A stretch of 64,000 bases of DNA, from positions 534,247 to 598,246 of the forward strand of contig NZ_LMEI01000009.1 of the NCBI RefSeq assembly GCF_001426585.1. Reading direction: 5' to 3'. Position 1 is the first letter of the stretch. Each line of letters begins with the position of its first letter. The stretch is from Streptomyces sp. Root431 (GTDB lineage: Bacteria > Actinomycetota > Actinomycetes > Streptomycetales > Streptomycetaceae). The notes beneath the pieces were generated by a model. It made no database searches, was not told where the DNA came from, and saw only the letters and a program-made list of their open reading frames with translations. The position numbers and the translations under genes are program-made. This document shows positions 42,783-50,688 of the stretch, piece after piece.

Positions 42783-42799
42783 GTCTCGCAGAACGAGAC
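42783..42799. promoter_or_regulatory. Inverted repeat GTCTCG-N5-CGAGAC upstream of the sulfur operon
   Basis: Perfect 6-bp arms around CAGAA. It is followed at 42809-42816 by CATATAGC, a possible -10 element. The position just upstream of the leader peptide fits an operator of a sulfur-responsive regulator; the regulator is not in this window. Confidence 0.45.
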
Positions 42800-42861
42800 A
42801 CCAATGTCCATATAGCGGACGATGCTGGACTGAGTCCAAAGTCCCGTGACACGCTTCCGTC

Positions 42862-42945
42862 ATGTCTGGAACTGGAACTGCCTTGGTGAGTCGGCGGCAC
42901 GTCGACCTCGGCCGCATGTCCAGCGCCATCTGTCCGGCGCGCTGA
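42862..42945 (+). CDS. 27-aa leader peptide of the sulfite reductase operon
   Basis: ATG 42862, stop TGA 42943-42945. The peptide begins MSGTGTALVSRRHVDLGRMS and ends SAICPAR, with a single Cys codon (TGT 42931-42933) four codons from the end. I recall similar short peptides with an RRHVDL core annotated as putative leader peptides before sulfur genes in Streptomyces; no search was made. There is no clear ribosome site, so the mRNA may start close to the ATG. A 9-bp stem at 43007-43038 lies between this ORF and the reductase start. Cysteine-responsive attenuation is the hypothesis. Confidence 0.7.
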   Translation: MSGTGTALVSRRHVDLGRMSSAICPAR

Positions 42946-43006
42946 GACCACCAGCACCGCCGCGATATCTCTTCTGCCCGACCCTGCTGCGCACTGACGC
43001 GCCACC

Positions 43007-43038
43007 CTCTGACCTCAGCGCGAGTGTGCAGGTCAGAG
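43007..43038 (+). promoter_or_regulatory. Leader hairpin before the sulfite reductase gene
   Basis: CTCTGACCT (43007-43015) pairs perfectly with AGGTCAGAG (43030-43038) around a 14-base loop. It sits 61 bases after the leader-peptide stop and 33 bases before the reductase ATG, so it could be a terminator-like or initiation-controlling element. Confidence 0.5.
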
Positions 43039-43071
43039 CCGCCCTCTCGCAGTCCCGAAGGACAAAACGCC

Positions 43072-44769
43072 ATGGCCGCCACCCCGGAAAACCCCACACC
43101 CGCCGCCGCACGCCGCAAGACCGGGCGCCACCGTGGCGAGGGTCAGTGGGCCGTGGGGCACTTCACCCCGCTGAACGGCAATGAGCAGTTCAAGAAGGAC
43201 GACGACGGTCTCAATGTGCGGACACGCATTGAGACGGTCTACTCGAAGCGCGGTTTCGACTCCATCGACCCCAACGACCTGCGCGGCCGCATGCGCTGGT
43301 GGGGCCTCTACACCCAGCGCAAGCAGGGTCTGGACGGCACCAAGACGGGCGTCCTGGAGCCGGAGGAGCTGGACGACGAGTACTTCATGCTCCGGGTCCG
43401 CATCGACGGCGGCCGGCTGACCACGCAGCAGCTCCGGGTGATCGGTGAGATCTCCGAGGAGTTCGCGCGCGGCACGGCCGACATCACCGACCGGCAGAAC
43501 GTCCAGTACCACTGGATCCGCATCGAGGACGTCCCCGAGATCTGGAACCGCCTGGAGGCGGTCGGCCTGTCGACCACCGAGGCCTGCGGCGACACCCCGC
43601 GCGTCGTCCTCGGCTCGCCCGTGGCCGGGATCGCCGAGGACGAGATCATCGACGGCACGCCCGCCATCGACGAGATCTACCGGCGGATCGTGGGCAACAA
43701 GGACTTCTCCAACCTGCCCCGCAAGTTCAAGTCCGCGATCTCCGGCTCGCCGCTGCTCGACGTGGCGCACGAGATCAACGACATCGCGTTCGTCGGCGTG
43801 CGCCACCCGGAGCACGGCCCCGGCTTCGACGTGTGGGTCGGCGGCGGTCTGTCCACCAACCCCAAGCTCGGCGTCCGGCTCGGCACCTGGGTCTCGCTCG
43901 ACGAGGTCCCGGACGTGTACGAGGGCGTCATCTCGATCTTCCGCGACTACGGCTACCGCCGGCTGCGCAACCGCGCCCGGCTGAAGTTCCTCGTCGCCGA
44001 CTGGGGCCCGGAGAAGTTCCGCCAGGTCCTCGAGGACGAGTACCTCAAGCGCAAGCTCTCGGACGGCCCCGCCCCCGAGCAGCCGGCCGGCCAGTGGCGT
44101 GACCACGTCGGTGTGCACCGGCAGAACGACGGCCGGTTCTACGTCGGTTTCGCGCCGCGCGTCGGCCGGGTCGACGGCGCCACCCTGACGAAAATCGCCG
44201 AGATCGCCGAGGCCCACGGCTCGGGCCGCGTCCGCACCACCGCCGAGCAGAAGATGCTCGTCCTCGACGTCGAGGAGGCGCAGGTCGAGGGGATCGTCTC
44301 CGCCCTGGAGTCGCTGGACCTGCGGGTCACCCCCTCGCCGTTCCGGCGCGGCACGATGGCCTGCACCGGCATCGAGTTCTGCAAGCTCGCGATCGTCGAG
44401 ACGAAGGGCCGCGGCGCCTCGCTCATCGACGAACTGGAGCGCCGGGTCCCGGACTTCGACGAGCCGCTGACGATCAACATCAACGGCTGCCCGAACGCCT
44501 GCGCCCGCATCCAGGTCGCGGACATCGGCCTCAAGGGCCAGCTGGTCCTGGACGACGACGGCAACCGCGTCGAGGGCTACCAGGTCCACCTGGGCGGCGC
44601 GCTCGGCCTGGAGGCCGGCTTCGGCCGCAAGGTCCGCGGCCTCAAGGTCACCGCGGCCGAGCTCCCCGACTACGTGGAGCGGGTCCTCAAGCGCTTCCAG
44701 GCGGAGCGCGAGGACGGCGAGCGCTTCGCGACCTGGACGGCCCGCGCCTCCGAGGAGTCGCTGTCATGA
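43072..44769 (+). CDS. sir: Ferredoxin-dependent sulfite (nitrite/sulfite) reductase
   Basis: 565 aa from ATG 43072 (MAATPENPTPAAARRKTGRH). Two ferredoxin-like/siroheme half-domains: LTTQQLRVIGEISEEFARGT, DITDRQNVQYHWIRIEDVPE and RRGTMACTGIEFCKLAIVET. The [4Fe-4S]-siroheme ligands are in CTGIEFC and NGCPNACARIQVADIG. It reduces sulfite to sulfide in the cytoplasm. The operon partners CysH/C/D/N show sulfite rather than nitrite as substrate. Its stop overlaps the next start (ATGA). Leader peptide and hairpin lie upstream. Confidence 0.94.
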   Translation: MAATPENPTPAAARRKTGRHRGEGQWAVGHFTPLNGNEQFKKDDDGLNVRTRIETVYSKRGFDSIDPNDLRGRMRWWGLYTQRKQGLDGTKTGVLEPEELDDEYFMLRVRIDGGRLTTQQLRVIGEISEEFARGTADITDRQNVQYHWIRIEDVPEIWNRLEAVGLSTTEACGDTPRVVLGSPVAGIAEDEIIDGTPAIDEIYRRIVGNKDFSNLPRKFKSAISGSPLLDVAHEINDIAFVGVRHPEHGPGFDVWVGGGLSTNPKLGVRLGTWVSLDEVPDVYEGVISIFRDYGYRRLRNRARLKFLVADWGPEKFRQVLEDEYLKRKLSDGPAPEQPAGQWRDHVGVHRQNDGRFYVGFAPRVGRVDGATLTKIAEIAEAHGSGRVRTTAEQKMLVLDVEEAQVEGIVSALESLDLRVTPSPFRRGTMACTGIEFCKLAIVETKGRGASLIDELERRVPDFDEPLTININGCPNACARIQVADIGLKGQLVLDDDGNRVEGYQVHLGGALGLEAGFGRKVRGLKVTAAELPDYVERVLKRFQAEREDGERFATWTARASEESLS

Positions 44770-44945
44770 GCGAGCGAGCCGCGCCGTTCCACTGCCCCTA
44801 CTGCGGGGACGAGGACCTGCGCCCCAACGAGCAGGGTCACGGCGCCTGGGAATGCGCCGCGTGCAGCCGAGCCTTCCAGTTGAAGTTCCTGGGGCTGCTC
44901 GCCCCGGGCACTTCGGGCAACACCCCTGGGAGGGAACAGATATGA
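44766..44945 (+). CDS. 59-aa zinc-ribbon protein inside the sulfur operon
   Basis: ATG 44766 overlaps the reductase stop (ATGA), and its own TGA at 44943-44945 overlaps the cysH ATG at 44942 (ATGA again), so it is translationally coupled on both sides. It begins MSERAAPFHCPYCGDEDLRP and has CPYCGD and WECAACSRAF, a four-cysteine zinc or Fe-S ribbon. The tail is short and not conserved in any motif I know. It may deliver metal or redox equivalents to the reductase or CysH, or help assemble the siroheme/4Fe-4S centre (inference). It is easily missed by gene finders because of its length. Confidence 0.88.
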   Translation: MSERAAPFHCPYCGDEDLRPNEQGHGAWECAACSRAFQLKFLGLLAPGTSGNTPGREQI

Positions 44946-45658
44946 CGGTCACCCAGATCGATCAGGACGCCACCGCGGCCGACCTCAAGGCACTCGCCGA
45001 GCAGGCCGGCCGTGACCTGGAGGACGCCTCGCCGCTGGAGATCCTCCGGTGGGCGGTCGACACCTTCGGTGCGCGGTTCTGCGTCACCTCCTCCATGGAG
45101 GACGCGGTCGTCGCCCACCTGGCCTCGCGGGTCCGGCCCGGTGTGGACGTCGTCTTCCTCGATACGGGCTACCACTTCGAGGAGACCATCGGCACCCGGG
45201 ACGCCGTCGACGCCGTCATGGACGTCAACGTCATCACCCTGACGCCTCGTCAGACCGTGGCCGAGCAGGACGCCGAGTACGGCGCGAAGCTGCACGACCG
45301 CGACCCCGACCTGTGCTGCGCGCTGCGCAAGGTCAAGCCGCTGGAGGAGGGCCTGACCGCGTACAGCGCGTGGGCCACCGGCCTGCGCCGCGACGAGTCC
45401 CCGACCCGGGCGAACACCCCGGTCGTCGGCTGGGACGAGAAGCGGCGGAAGGTCAAGGTCTCCCCCATCGCCCGCTGGACGCAGGACGACGTCGACGCGT
45501 ACGTCATGGAGCACGGTGTCCTCACCAACCCGCTCCTGACGGACGGTTACGCCTCCGTCGGCTGCGCCCCCTGCACCCGCCGGGTCCTGGAGGGCGAGGA
45601 CGCCCGCGCCGGACGCTGGGCGGGCCGCGGCAAGACCGAGTGCGGGCTGCACGGCTGA
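44942..45658 (+). CDS. cysH: Adenylyl-sulfate (APS) reductase
   Basis: 238 aa from ATG 44942 (MTVTQIDQDATAADLKALAE). PP-loop fold with FCVTSSMEDAVVAHLASRV and VDVVFLDTGYHFEETIGTRD. Cysteines in DPDLCCALRKVKPL and SVGCAPCTRRV mark the [4Fe-4S] APS-reductase type rather than PAPS reductase; catalytic ECGLH is at the C terminus. It reduces APS to sulfite with thioredoxin. The last base of its stop codon is the first base of the cysC start. Confidence 0.94.
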   Translation: MTVTQIDQDATAADLKALAEQAGRDLEDASPLEILRWAVDTFGARFCVTSSMEDAVVAHLASRVRPGVDVVFLDTGYHFEETIGTRDAVDAVMDVNVITLTPRQTVAEQDAEYGAKLHDRDPDLCCALRKVKPLEEGLTAYSAWATGLRRDESPTRANTPVVGWDEKRRKVKVSPIARWTQDDVDAYVMEHGVLTNPLLTDGYASVGCAPCTRRVLEGEDARAGRWAGRGKTECGLHG

Positions 45659-46236
45659 TGACCCCCACCCCTCAGACCTCCCACACCTCCCAGGAGATCC
45701 ACGTGACCGGTGCCACCACCTGGCTCACCGGCCTGCCGAGCGCCGGAAAGACCACCATCGCGTACGAGCTGGCCGGCCGCCTCCGCGAGGAAGGCCACCG
45801 CGTCGAGATCCTCGACGGCGACGAGATCCGCGAGTTCCTCTCCGCGGGCCTCGGCTTCACCCGCGAGGACCGGCACACCAACGTGCAGCGCATCGGCTTC
45901 GTCGCCGAACTGCTCGCCTCGCACGGCGTGCAGGTCCTGGTGCCCGTCATCGCCCCGTACGCCGACAGCCGCGAGGCGGTCCGCAAGCGCCACGCCGCCG
46001 AGGGCACCGCCTTCGTCGAGGTGCACGTGGCCACCCCCGTCGAGGTCTGCTCGGTCCGCGACGTGAAGGGTCTCTACGCCAAGCAGGCCGCCGGCGAGAT
46101 CAGCGGCCTGACCGGCGTCGACGACCCGTACGAGGCCCCCGAGACGCCCGATCTCCGGATCGAGTCCCAGAACCAGACCGTGCAGGAGTCCGCGGCACAG
46201 CTCCACGCGCTGCTCACCGAGAGGGGTCTGCTGTGA
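45658..46236 (+). CDS. cysC: Adenylyl-sulfate kinase
   Basis: 192 aa from ATG 45658 (TGATG overlap with cysH); GTG 45703 (VTGATTWLTGLPSAGKTTIA) is an alternative start that removes a 15-residue non-conserved end. Walker A is GLPSAGKTT; VEILDGDEIREFLSAGLGFT and DRHTNVQRIGFVAELLASHG are APS-kinase marks, as is FVEVHVATPVEVCSVRDVKG. It makes PAPS from APS. Its presence beside an APS-type CysH means PAPS is probably for sulfotransferases rather than assimilation. Confidence 0.93.
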   Translation: MTPTPQTSHTSQEIHVTGATTWLTGLPSAGKTTIAYELAGRLREEGHRVEILDGDEIREFLSAGLGFTREDRHTNVQRIGFVAELLASHGVQVLVPVIAPYADSREAVRKRHAAEGTAFVEVHVATPVEVCSVRDVKGLYAKQAAGEISGLTGVDDPYEAPETPDLRIESQNQTVQESAAQLHALLTERGLL

Positions 46237-47168
46237 CCACCGTCGTCAACGTCCACGAGGCGACCGACAGCCCGTTCGCGCTGTCGCACCTCGACTCCCT
46301 GGAGTCGGAGGCCGTCCACATCTTCCGCGAGGTGGCGGGCGAGTTCGAGCGGCCGGTGATCCTCTTCTCCGGCGGCAAGGACTCCATCGTCATGCTGCAC
46401 CTGGCGCTGAAGGCCTTCGCTCCGGCGCCGGTCCCCTTCACGCTGCTGCACGTCGACACCGGGCACAACTTCCCCGAGGTCCTGGAGTACCGCGACCGCG
46501 TCGTCGCCGAGCACGGCCTGCGGCTGCACGTCGCCTCCGTGCAGGAGTACATCGACGCGGGCAAGCTCCGCGAGCGCCCGGACGGCACCCGCAACCCGCT
46601 GCAGACCGTCCCGCTCACCGAGGCGATCCAGCAGCACCGCTTCGACGCCGTCTTCGGCGGCGGCCGCCGCGACGAGGAGAAGGCCCGCGCCAAGGAGCGC
46701 GTCTTCTCCCTGCGCGACGAGTTCTCCCAGTGGGACCCGCGCCGCCAGCGCCCCGAGCTGTGGCAGCTCTACAACGGCCGCCACGCCCCCGGCGAGCACG
46801 TCCGCGTCTTCCCGCTCTCCAACTGGACCGAGCTGGACGTCTGGCAGTACATCGCCCGCGAGGGCATCGAACTGCCGGAGATCTACTTCGCGCACGAGCG
46901 CGAGGTCTTCGCACGGAGCGGCATGTGGCTGACCGCCGGCGAGTGGGGCGGCCCCAAGGACACCGAGACGGTCGAGAAGCGGCTCATCCGCTACCGCACC
47001 GTCGGTGACATGTCCTGCACCGGTGCCGTCGACTCCGACGCCACCACGCTCGACGCCGTCATCGCCGAGATCGCCGCCTCCCGCCTCACCGAGCGGGGCG
47101 CGACCCGCGCCGACGACAAGATGTCCGAGGCCGCGATGGAAGACCGCAAGCGCGAAGGGTACTTCTAG
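46233..47168 (+). CDS. cysD: Sulfate adenylyltransferase subunit 2
   Basis: 311 aa from GTG 46233 (GTGA overlap with cysC). PP-loop ATP pyrophosphatase: PVILFSGGKDSIVMLHLALK, LHVDTGHNFPEVLEYRDRVV, FDAVFGGGRRDEEKARAKER and VFSLRDEFSQWDPRRQRPEL. The C-terminal TVGDMSCTGAVDSDATTLDA is typical. With CysN it activates sulfate to APS. Confidence 0.95.
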   Translation: MTTVVNVHEATDSPFALSHLDSLESEAVHIFREVAGEFERPVILFSGGKDSIVMLHLALKAFAPAPVPFTLLHVDTGHNFPEVLEYRDRVVAEHGLRLHVASVQEYIDAGKLRERPDGTRNPLQTVPLTEAIQQHRFDAVFGGGRRDEEKARAKERVFSLRDEFSQWDPRRQRPELWQLYNGRHAPGEHVRVFPLSNWTELDVWQYIAREGIELPEIYFAHEREVFARSGMWLTAGEWGGPKDTETVEKRLIRYRTVGDMSCTGAVDSDATTLDAVIAEIAASRLTERGATRADDKMSEAAMEDRKREGYF

Positions 47169-47170
47169 CC

Positions 47171-48520
47171 ATGACGAGCACGACCGAGCAGTTCGCCGAG
47201 TTCGCCGACGTCTCGGCGACCACCCTGCTGCGCTTCGCCACCGCCGGCTCCGTCGACGACGGCAAGTCCACGCTGGTGGGCCGCCTCCTGCACGACTCCA
47301 AGTCGGTCCTCACCGACCAGCTGGAGGCCGTCGAGGCCGCGTCCATCAAGCGCGGCCAGGAGGCCCCCGACCTGGCGCTCCTCACCGACGGCCTGCGGGC
47401 CGAGCGTGAGCAGGGCATCACGATCGACGTGGCCTACCGCTACTTCGCCACCGCCCGCCGCCGGTTCATCCTCGCCGACACCCCCGGGCACGTGCAGTAC
47501 ACCCGGAACATGGTGACCGGCGCGTCGACGGCCGAGCTGGCCGTCGTCCTCGTCGACGCCCGCAACGGCGTCGTCGAGCAGACCCGCCGGCACGCGGCCG
47601 TCGCCGCCCTGCTCCGCGTCCCGCACGTGGTCCTGGCCGTGAACAAGATGGACCTGGTCGACTACCAGGAGCCCGTCTTCGCCGCGATCGCCGAGGAGTT
47701 CACGACGTACGCCTCCGAGCTCGGCGTCCCGGAGATCACCGCGATCCCGATCTCGGCGCTCGCCGGCGACAACGTCGTGGAGCCGTCCGCGAACATGGAC
47801 TGGTACGGCGGCCCGACGGTCCTGGAGCACCTGGAGACGGTCCCGGTCAGCCACGACCTGACGGCCTGCCACGCGCGCTTCCCGGTCCAGTACGTGATCC
47901 GTCCGCAGACCGCCGAGCACCCCGACTACCGGGGCTACGCCGGTCAGATCGCGGCCGGTGCCTTCCGGGTCGGCGAGCGGATCACCGTCCTGCCGTCGGG
48001 GAAGACCTCCACGATCAGCGGGATCGACGCGCTCGGCGAGTCCGTGGACATCGCCTGGGCCCCGCAGTCGGTCACGATCCGGCTCGCCGACGACATCGAC
48101 ATCTCGCGCGGCGACCTGCTCGCCCCGGTCGGTGACGCCCCGGCGACCAGCCAGGACATCGAGGCGACGGTCTGCCACGTGGCGGACCAGCCGCTCGCCG
48201 TCGGCCAGCGGGTGCTGCTCAAGCACACGACCCGCACGGTCAAGGCGATCGTCAAGGAGATCCCCTCGCGGCTGACCCTGGACGATCTCTCCCAGCACCC
48301 GAACCCCGGGCAGCTGGTGGCCAACGACATCGGCCGGGTCGTCGTGCGCACGGCCGAGCCGCTCGCGCTCGACGCGTACGCGGACTCGCGCCGTACCGGT
48401 TCCTTCCTGCTGATCGACCCCGCGGACGGCACCACGCTCGCGGCGGGCATGGCGGGCGAGTCCTTCGCCACCACCAAGGCCGTCGCGGTCGTCGAGGACG
48501 AGGAAGGGTGGGACTTCTGA
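47171..48520 (+). CDS. cysN: Sulfate adenylyltransferase subunit 1 (GTPase)
   Basis: 449 aa from ATG 47171 (MTSTTEQFAEFADVSATTLL), 2 bases after cysD. EF-Tu-like GTPase: G1 AGSVDDGKST, G2 region REQGITIDVAYRYFAT, G3 DTPGHVQYTRNMVTG, G4 NKMDLVDY. Domains II and III follow. GTP hydrolysis drives sulfate adenylation by CysD. Unlike NodQ-type enzymes it has no fused kinase, consistent with a separate cysC. Confidence 0.95.
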   Translation: MTSTTEQFAEFADVSATTLLRFATAGSVDDGKSTLVGRLLHDSKSVLTDQLEAVEAASIKRGQEAPDLALLTDGLRAEREQGITIDVAYRYFATARRRFILADTPGHVQYTRNMVTGASTAELAVVLVDARNGVVEQTRRHAAVAALLRVPHVVLAVNKMDLVDYQEPVFAAIAEEFTTYASELGVPEITAIPISALAGDNVVEPSANMDWYGGPTVLEHLETVPVSHDLTACHARFPVQYVIRPQTAEHPDYRGYAGQIAAGAFRVGERITVLPSGKTSTISGIDALGESVDIAWAPQSVTIRLADDIDISRGDLLAPVGDAPATSQDIEATVCHVADQPLAVGQRVLLKHTTRTVKAIVKEIPSRLTLDDLSQHPNPGQLVANDIGRVVVRTAEPLALDAYADSRRTGSFLLIDPADGTTLAAGMAGESFATTKAVAVVEDEEGWDF

Positions 48521-48705
48521 TGTTCCGGGACATCTACGCCACCTTCGCCAAGGAGGGTGGACGCGTGGGCGGCGGCACCCTCGGCACGGGCCAGGGAGGT
48601 GTGGCGCGATGTTGCGCGTCGTCCTCCACGCACCGCGCGAGCGGTGCGACGCGGCTCCACCCGCTCCACCCCGAACGACATAGACGCAGACTTCGCAGAA
48701 GTTGA
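48520..48705 (+). CDS. Putative 61-aa ORF coupled to cysN
   Basis: ATG 48520 overlaps the cysN stop (TGATG). The first 20 codons (MFRDIYATFAKEGGRVGGGT) use GC-ending codons like a real gene; later codons degrade into Arg/His-rich sequence with a Cys-Cys pair (VARCCASSS). It may be a short coupled protein or leader. A second short ORF with AGGGAGG starts at ATG 48609 in another frame. The stretch also contains a perfect 8-bp hairpin. Reality is uncertain. Confidence 0.35.
   Translation: MFRDIYATFAKEGGRVGGGTLGTGQGGVARCCASSSTHRASGATRLHPLHPERHRRRLRRS
48629..48648 (+). terminator. GCGA-tetraloop hairpin between cysN and the transporter genes
   Basis: CGCACCGC (48629-48636), loop GCGA, GCGGTGCG (48641-48648): a perfect 8-bp stem. 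It could attenuate or process the mRNA between the assimilation and transport genes. Confidence 0.45.
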
Positions 48706-48725
48706 CATCGAGGGGAACACTTCCC

Positions 48726-49835
48726 GTGCCTGCCACCACCCGTACCACCCTGCGCCGCGGCCTGGCCGCCGCCGCCGCCCTGCCGCTGCTGATCGGCGCA
48801 CTCGCCTCCTGCGGCTACGGCTCCGAGGCCAAGAACGACGAGAAGAAGGTGGCCGCCGAGGGCAAGAAGCTCTCCGCCGACACCGTACGGCTCGGGTACT
48901 TCCCCAACCTCACGCACGCCACCGCGCTGGTGGGTGACCAGGAGGGCCTCCTCCAGAAGGAGCTGGGCGGCACCCTGCTGAAGCCCACCACCTTCAACGC
49001 CGGCCCGTCCGAGATCGAGGCCCTCAACGCGGGCTCGATCGACATCGGCTTCATCGGCCCCTCGCCGTCCATCAACGGCTACGTCAAGACCAAGGGCACC
49101 AACCTCCGCATCATCGGCGGCTCCGCCTCCGGTGGCGTGAAGCTCGTCGTGAACCCGGCGAAGATCAAGACCCTGGACGACCTCAAGGGCAAGAAGATCG
49201 CCACGCCGCAGCTCGGCAACACCCAGGACGTGGCCTTCCTCAACTGGATCTCCGAGAAGGGCTGGAAGGTCGACGCCCAGAGCGGCAAGGGCGACGTCTC
49301 CGTGGTCCGCACGGACAACAAGGTGACCCCGAACGCCTACGCCTCCGGCGCCATCGACGGTGCCTGGGTGCCGGAGCCGACCGCGTCGAAGCTGGTCAGC
49401 GACGGGGCGAAGGTGCTGATCAACGAGTCCGACATCTGGCCGGACAAGAAGTTCGTCATCACCAACATCATCGTGTCGCAGAAGTTCCTCTCGGCCCACC
49501 CGGACGTCGTCGAGGCCTTCCTGCGCGGTGCGGTGAAGACCAACGAGTGGATCAACGCCAACCCGGACAAGGCGAAGGCCTCGGCCAACGCCAAGCTCAA
49601 GAAGCTCTCCGGCAAGGCGCTCGGTGACAAGGTGATCGACGCCGCGTGGCCGTCCATCCAGTTCACCAACGACCCGCTGGCGGCCACGCTCCAGGCACAG
49701 GCGGACCACGCGGTGAAGGCCGGTCTCCTGGAGAAGCCCGAGCTGTCCGGCATCTACGACCTGAAGCCGCTCAACAAGGTCCTGAAGGCCGCGGGGCAGC
49801 CCGAGGTCTCCGACGCCGGTCTCGGCGTCAAGTAA
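48726..49835 (+). CDS. ABC transporter substrate-binding lipoprotein (sulfonate/taurine type)
   Basis: 369 aa from GTG 48726 with GAGGGGA upstream. Lipoprotein signal: RRGLAAAAALPLLIGALASC with the lipobox LASC. SsuA/TauA/NrtA fold: TVRLGYFPNLTHATALVGDQ, FNAGPSEIEALNAGSIDIGF, GPSPSINGYVKTKG, then LKGKKIATPQLGNTQDVAFL and GAWVPEPTASKLVSDGAKVL. It should capture an organosulfur compound outside the membrane for the transporter that follows. The position in a sulfate operon supports a sulfur substrate; the exact ligand is unknown. Confidence 0.9.
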   Translation: MPATTRTTLRRGLAAAAALPLLIGALASCGYGSEAKNDEKKVAAEGKKLSADTVRLGYFPNLTHATALVGDQEGLLQKELGGTLLKPTTFNAGPSEIEALNAGSIDIGFIGPSPSINGYVKTKGTNLRIIGGSASGGVKLVVNPAKIKTLDDLKGKKIATPQLGNTQDVAFLNWISEKGWKVDAQSGKGDVSVVRTDNKVTPNAYASGAIDGAWVPEPTASKLVSDGAKVLINESDIWPDKKFVITNIIVSQKFLSAHPDVVEAFLRGAVKTNEWINANPDKAKASANAKLKKLSGKALGDKVIDAAWPSIQFTNDPLAATLQAQADHAVKAGLLEKPELSGIYDLKPLNKVLKAAGQPEVSDAGLGVK

Positions 49836-49893
49836 CCAGGCGTCAGACACCAGTGCAGCAGCCCGAGTTCAGCTTCACCAGGAGGTGACGACC

Positions 49894-50688
49894 ATGGCCA
49901 CGACCGCGACGCTCGCCAAGGCCGAGGACCGTGCGGCGGTGACCCATGCCGCCCGTATCGAGCATGTCTCCAAGTCCTTCGGCGGACCCGCCGGCGGGCA
50001 GCTCGTCCTCGACGACATCACGCTCGATGTCGCCCCGGGCGAGTTCGTCACCCTCCTGGGCGCCTCGGGCTGCGGCAAGTCCACGCTGCTCAACCTGGTC
50101 GCCGGGCTCGACCGGCCGTCCGCGGGGTCCATCGAGACCCCCGGCGGCCGGCCGGCCCTGATGTTCCAGGAGCACGCCCTCTTCCCGTGGCTCACCGCGG
50201 GCAAGAACATCGAACTGGCCCTGCGGCTGCGCGGGGTGCCCAAGGCCGAGCGGCGCGAGGAGGCCGAGCGGCTGCTCGACCTCGTCCGGCTCGGCGGCTC
50301 GTACGGCAAGCGGGTGCACGAGCTGTCCGGCGGCATGCGCCAGCGGGTCGCCCTGGCCCGCGCGCTCGCCCAGGACAGCGACCTGCTCCTGATGGACGAG
50401 CCGTTCGCCGCGCTCGACGCCATCACCAGGGACGTGCTGCACGACGAGCTGACCCGGATCTGGCGCGAGACGAAGCTGTCGGTGCTCTTCGTCACCCACA
50501 ACGTCCGCGAGGCCGTGCGGCTGGCCGAGCGCGTCGTCCTCCTCTCGTCCCGGCCGGGCCGGATCGCCCACGAGTGGACCATCGACATCCCTCAGCCGCG
50601 CCGCATCGAGGACTCCGACGTCGCGGAGCTGTCCCTCGAGATCACCGAGCACCTGCGTGGGGAGATCCGCCGTCATGGCCAGCACTGA
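49894..50688 (+). CDS. ABC transporter ATP-binding protein (sulfonate/taurine type)
   Basis: 264 aa from ATG 49894, with AGGAGGTG 8 bases upstream. Walker A GASGCGKSTLLNLVAGLDRP, Q-loop MFQEHALFPWLT, signature LSGGMRQRVALARALAQ, Walker B LLLMDEPFAALDAITR and H-loop VLFVTHNVREAVRLAERVVL. Most similar in pattern to SsuB/TauB/NrtD. The permease gene overlaps its end by 14 bases. Confidence 0.94.
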   Translation: MATTATLAKAEDRAAVTHAARIEHVSKSFGGPAGGQLVLDDITLDVAPGEFVTLLGASGCGKSTLLNLVAGLDRPSAGSIETPGGRPALMFQEHALFPWLTAGKNIELALRLRGVPKAERREEAERLLDLVRLGGSYGKRVHELSGGMRQRVALARALAQDSDLLLMDEPFAALDAITRDVLHDELTRIWRETKLSVLFVTHNVREAVRLAERVVLLSSRPGRIAHEWTIDIPQPRRIEDSDVAELSLEITEHLRGEIRRHGQH

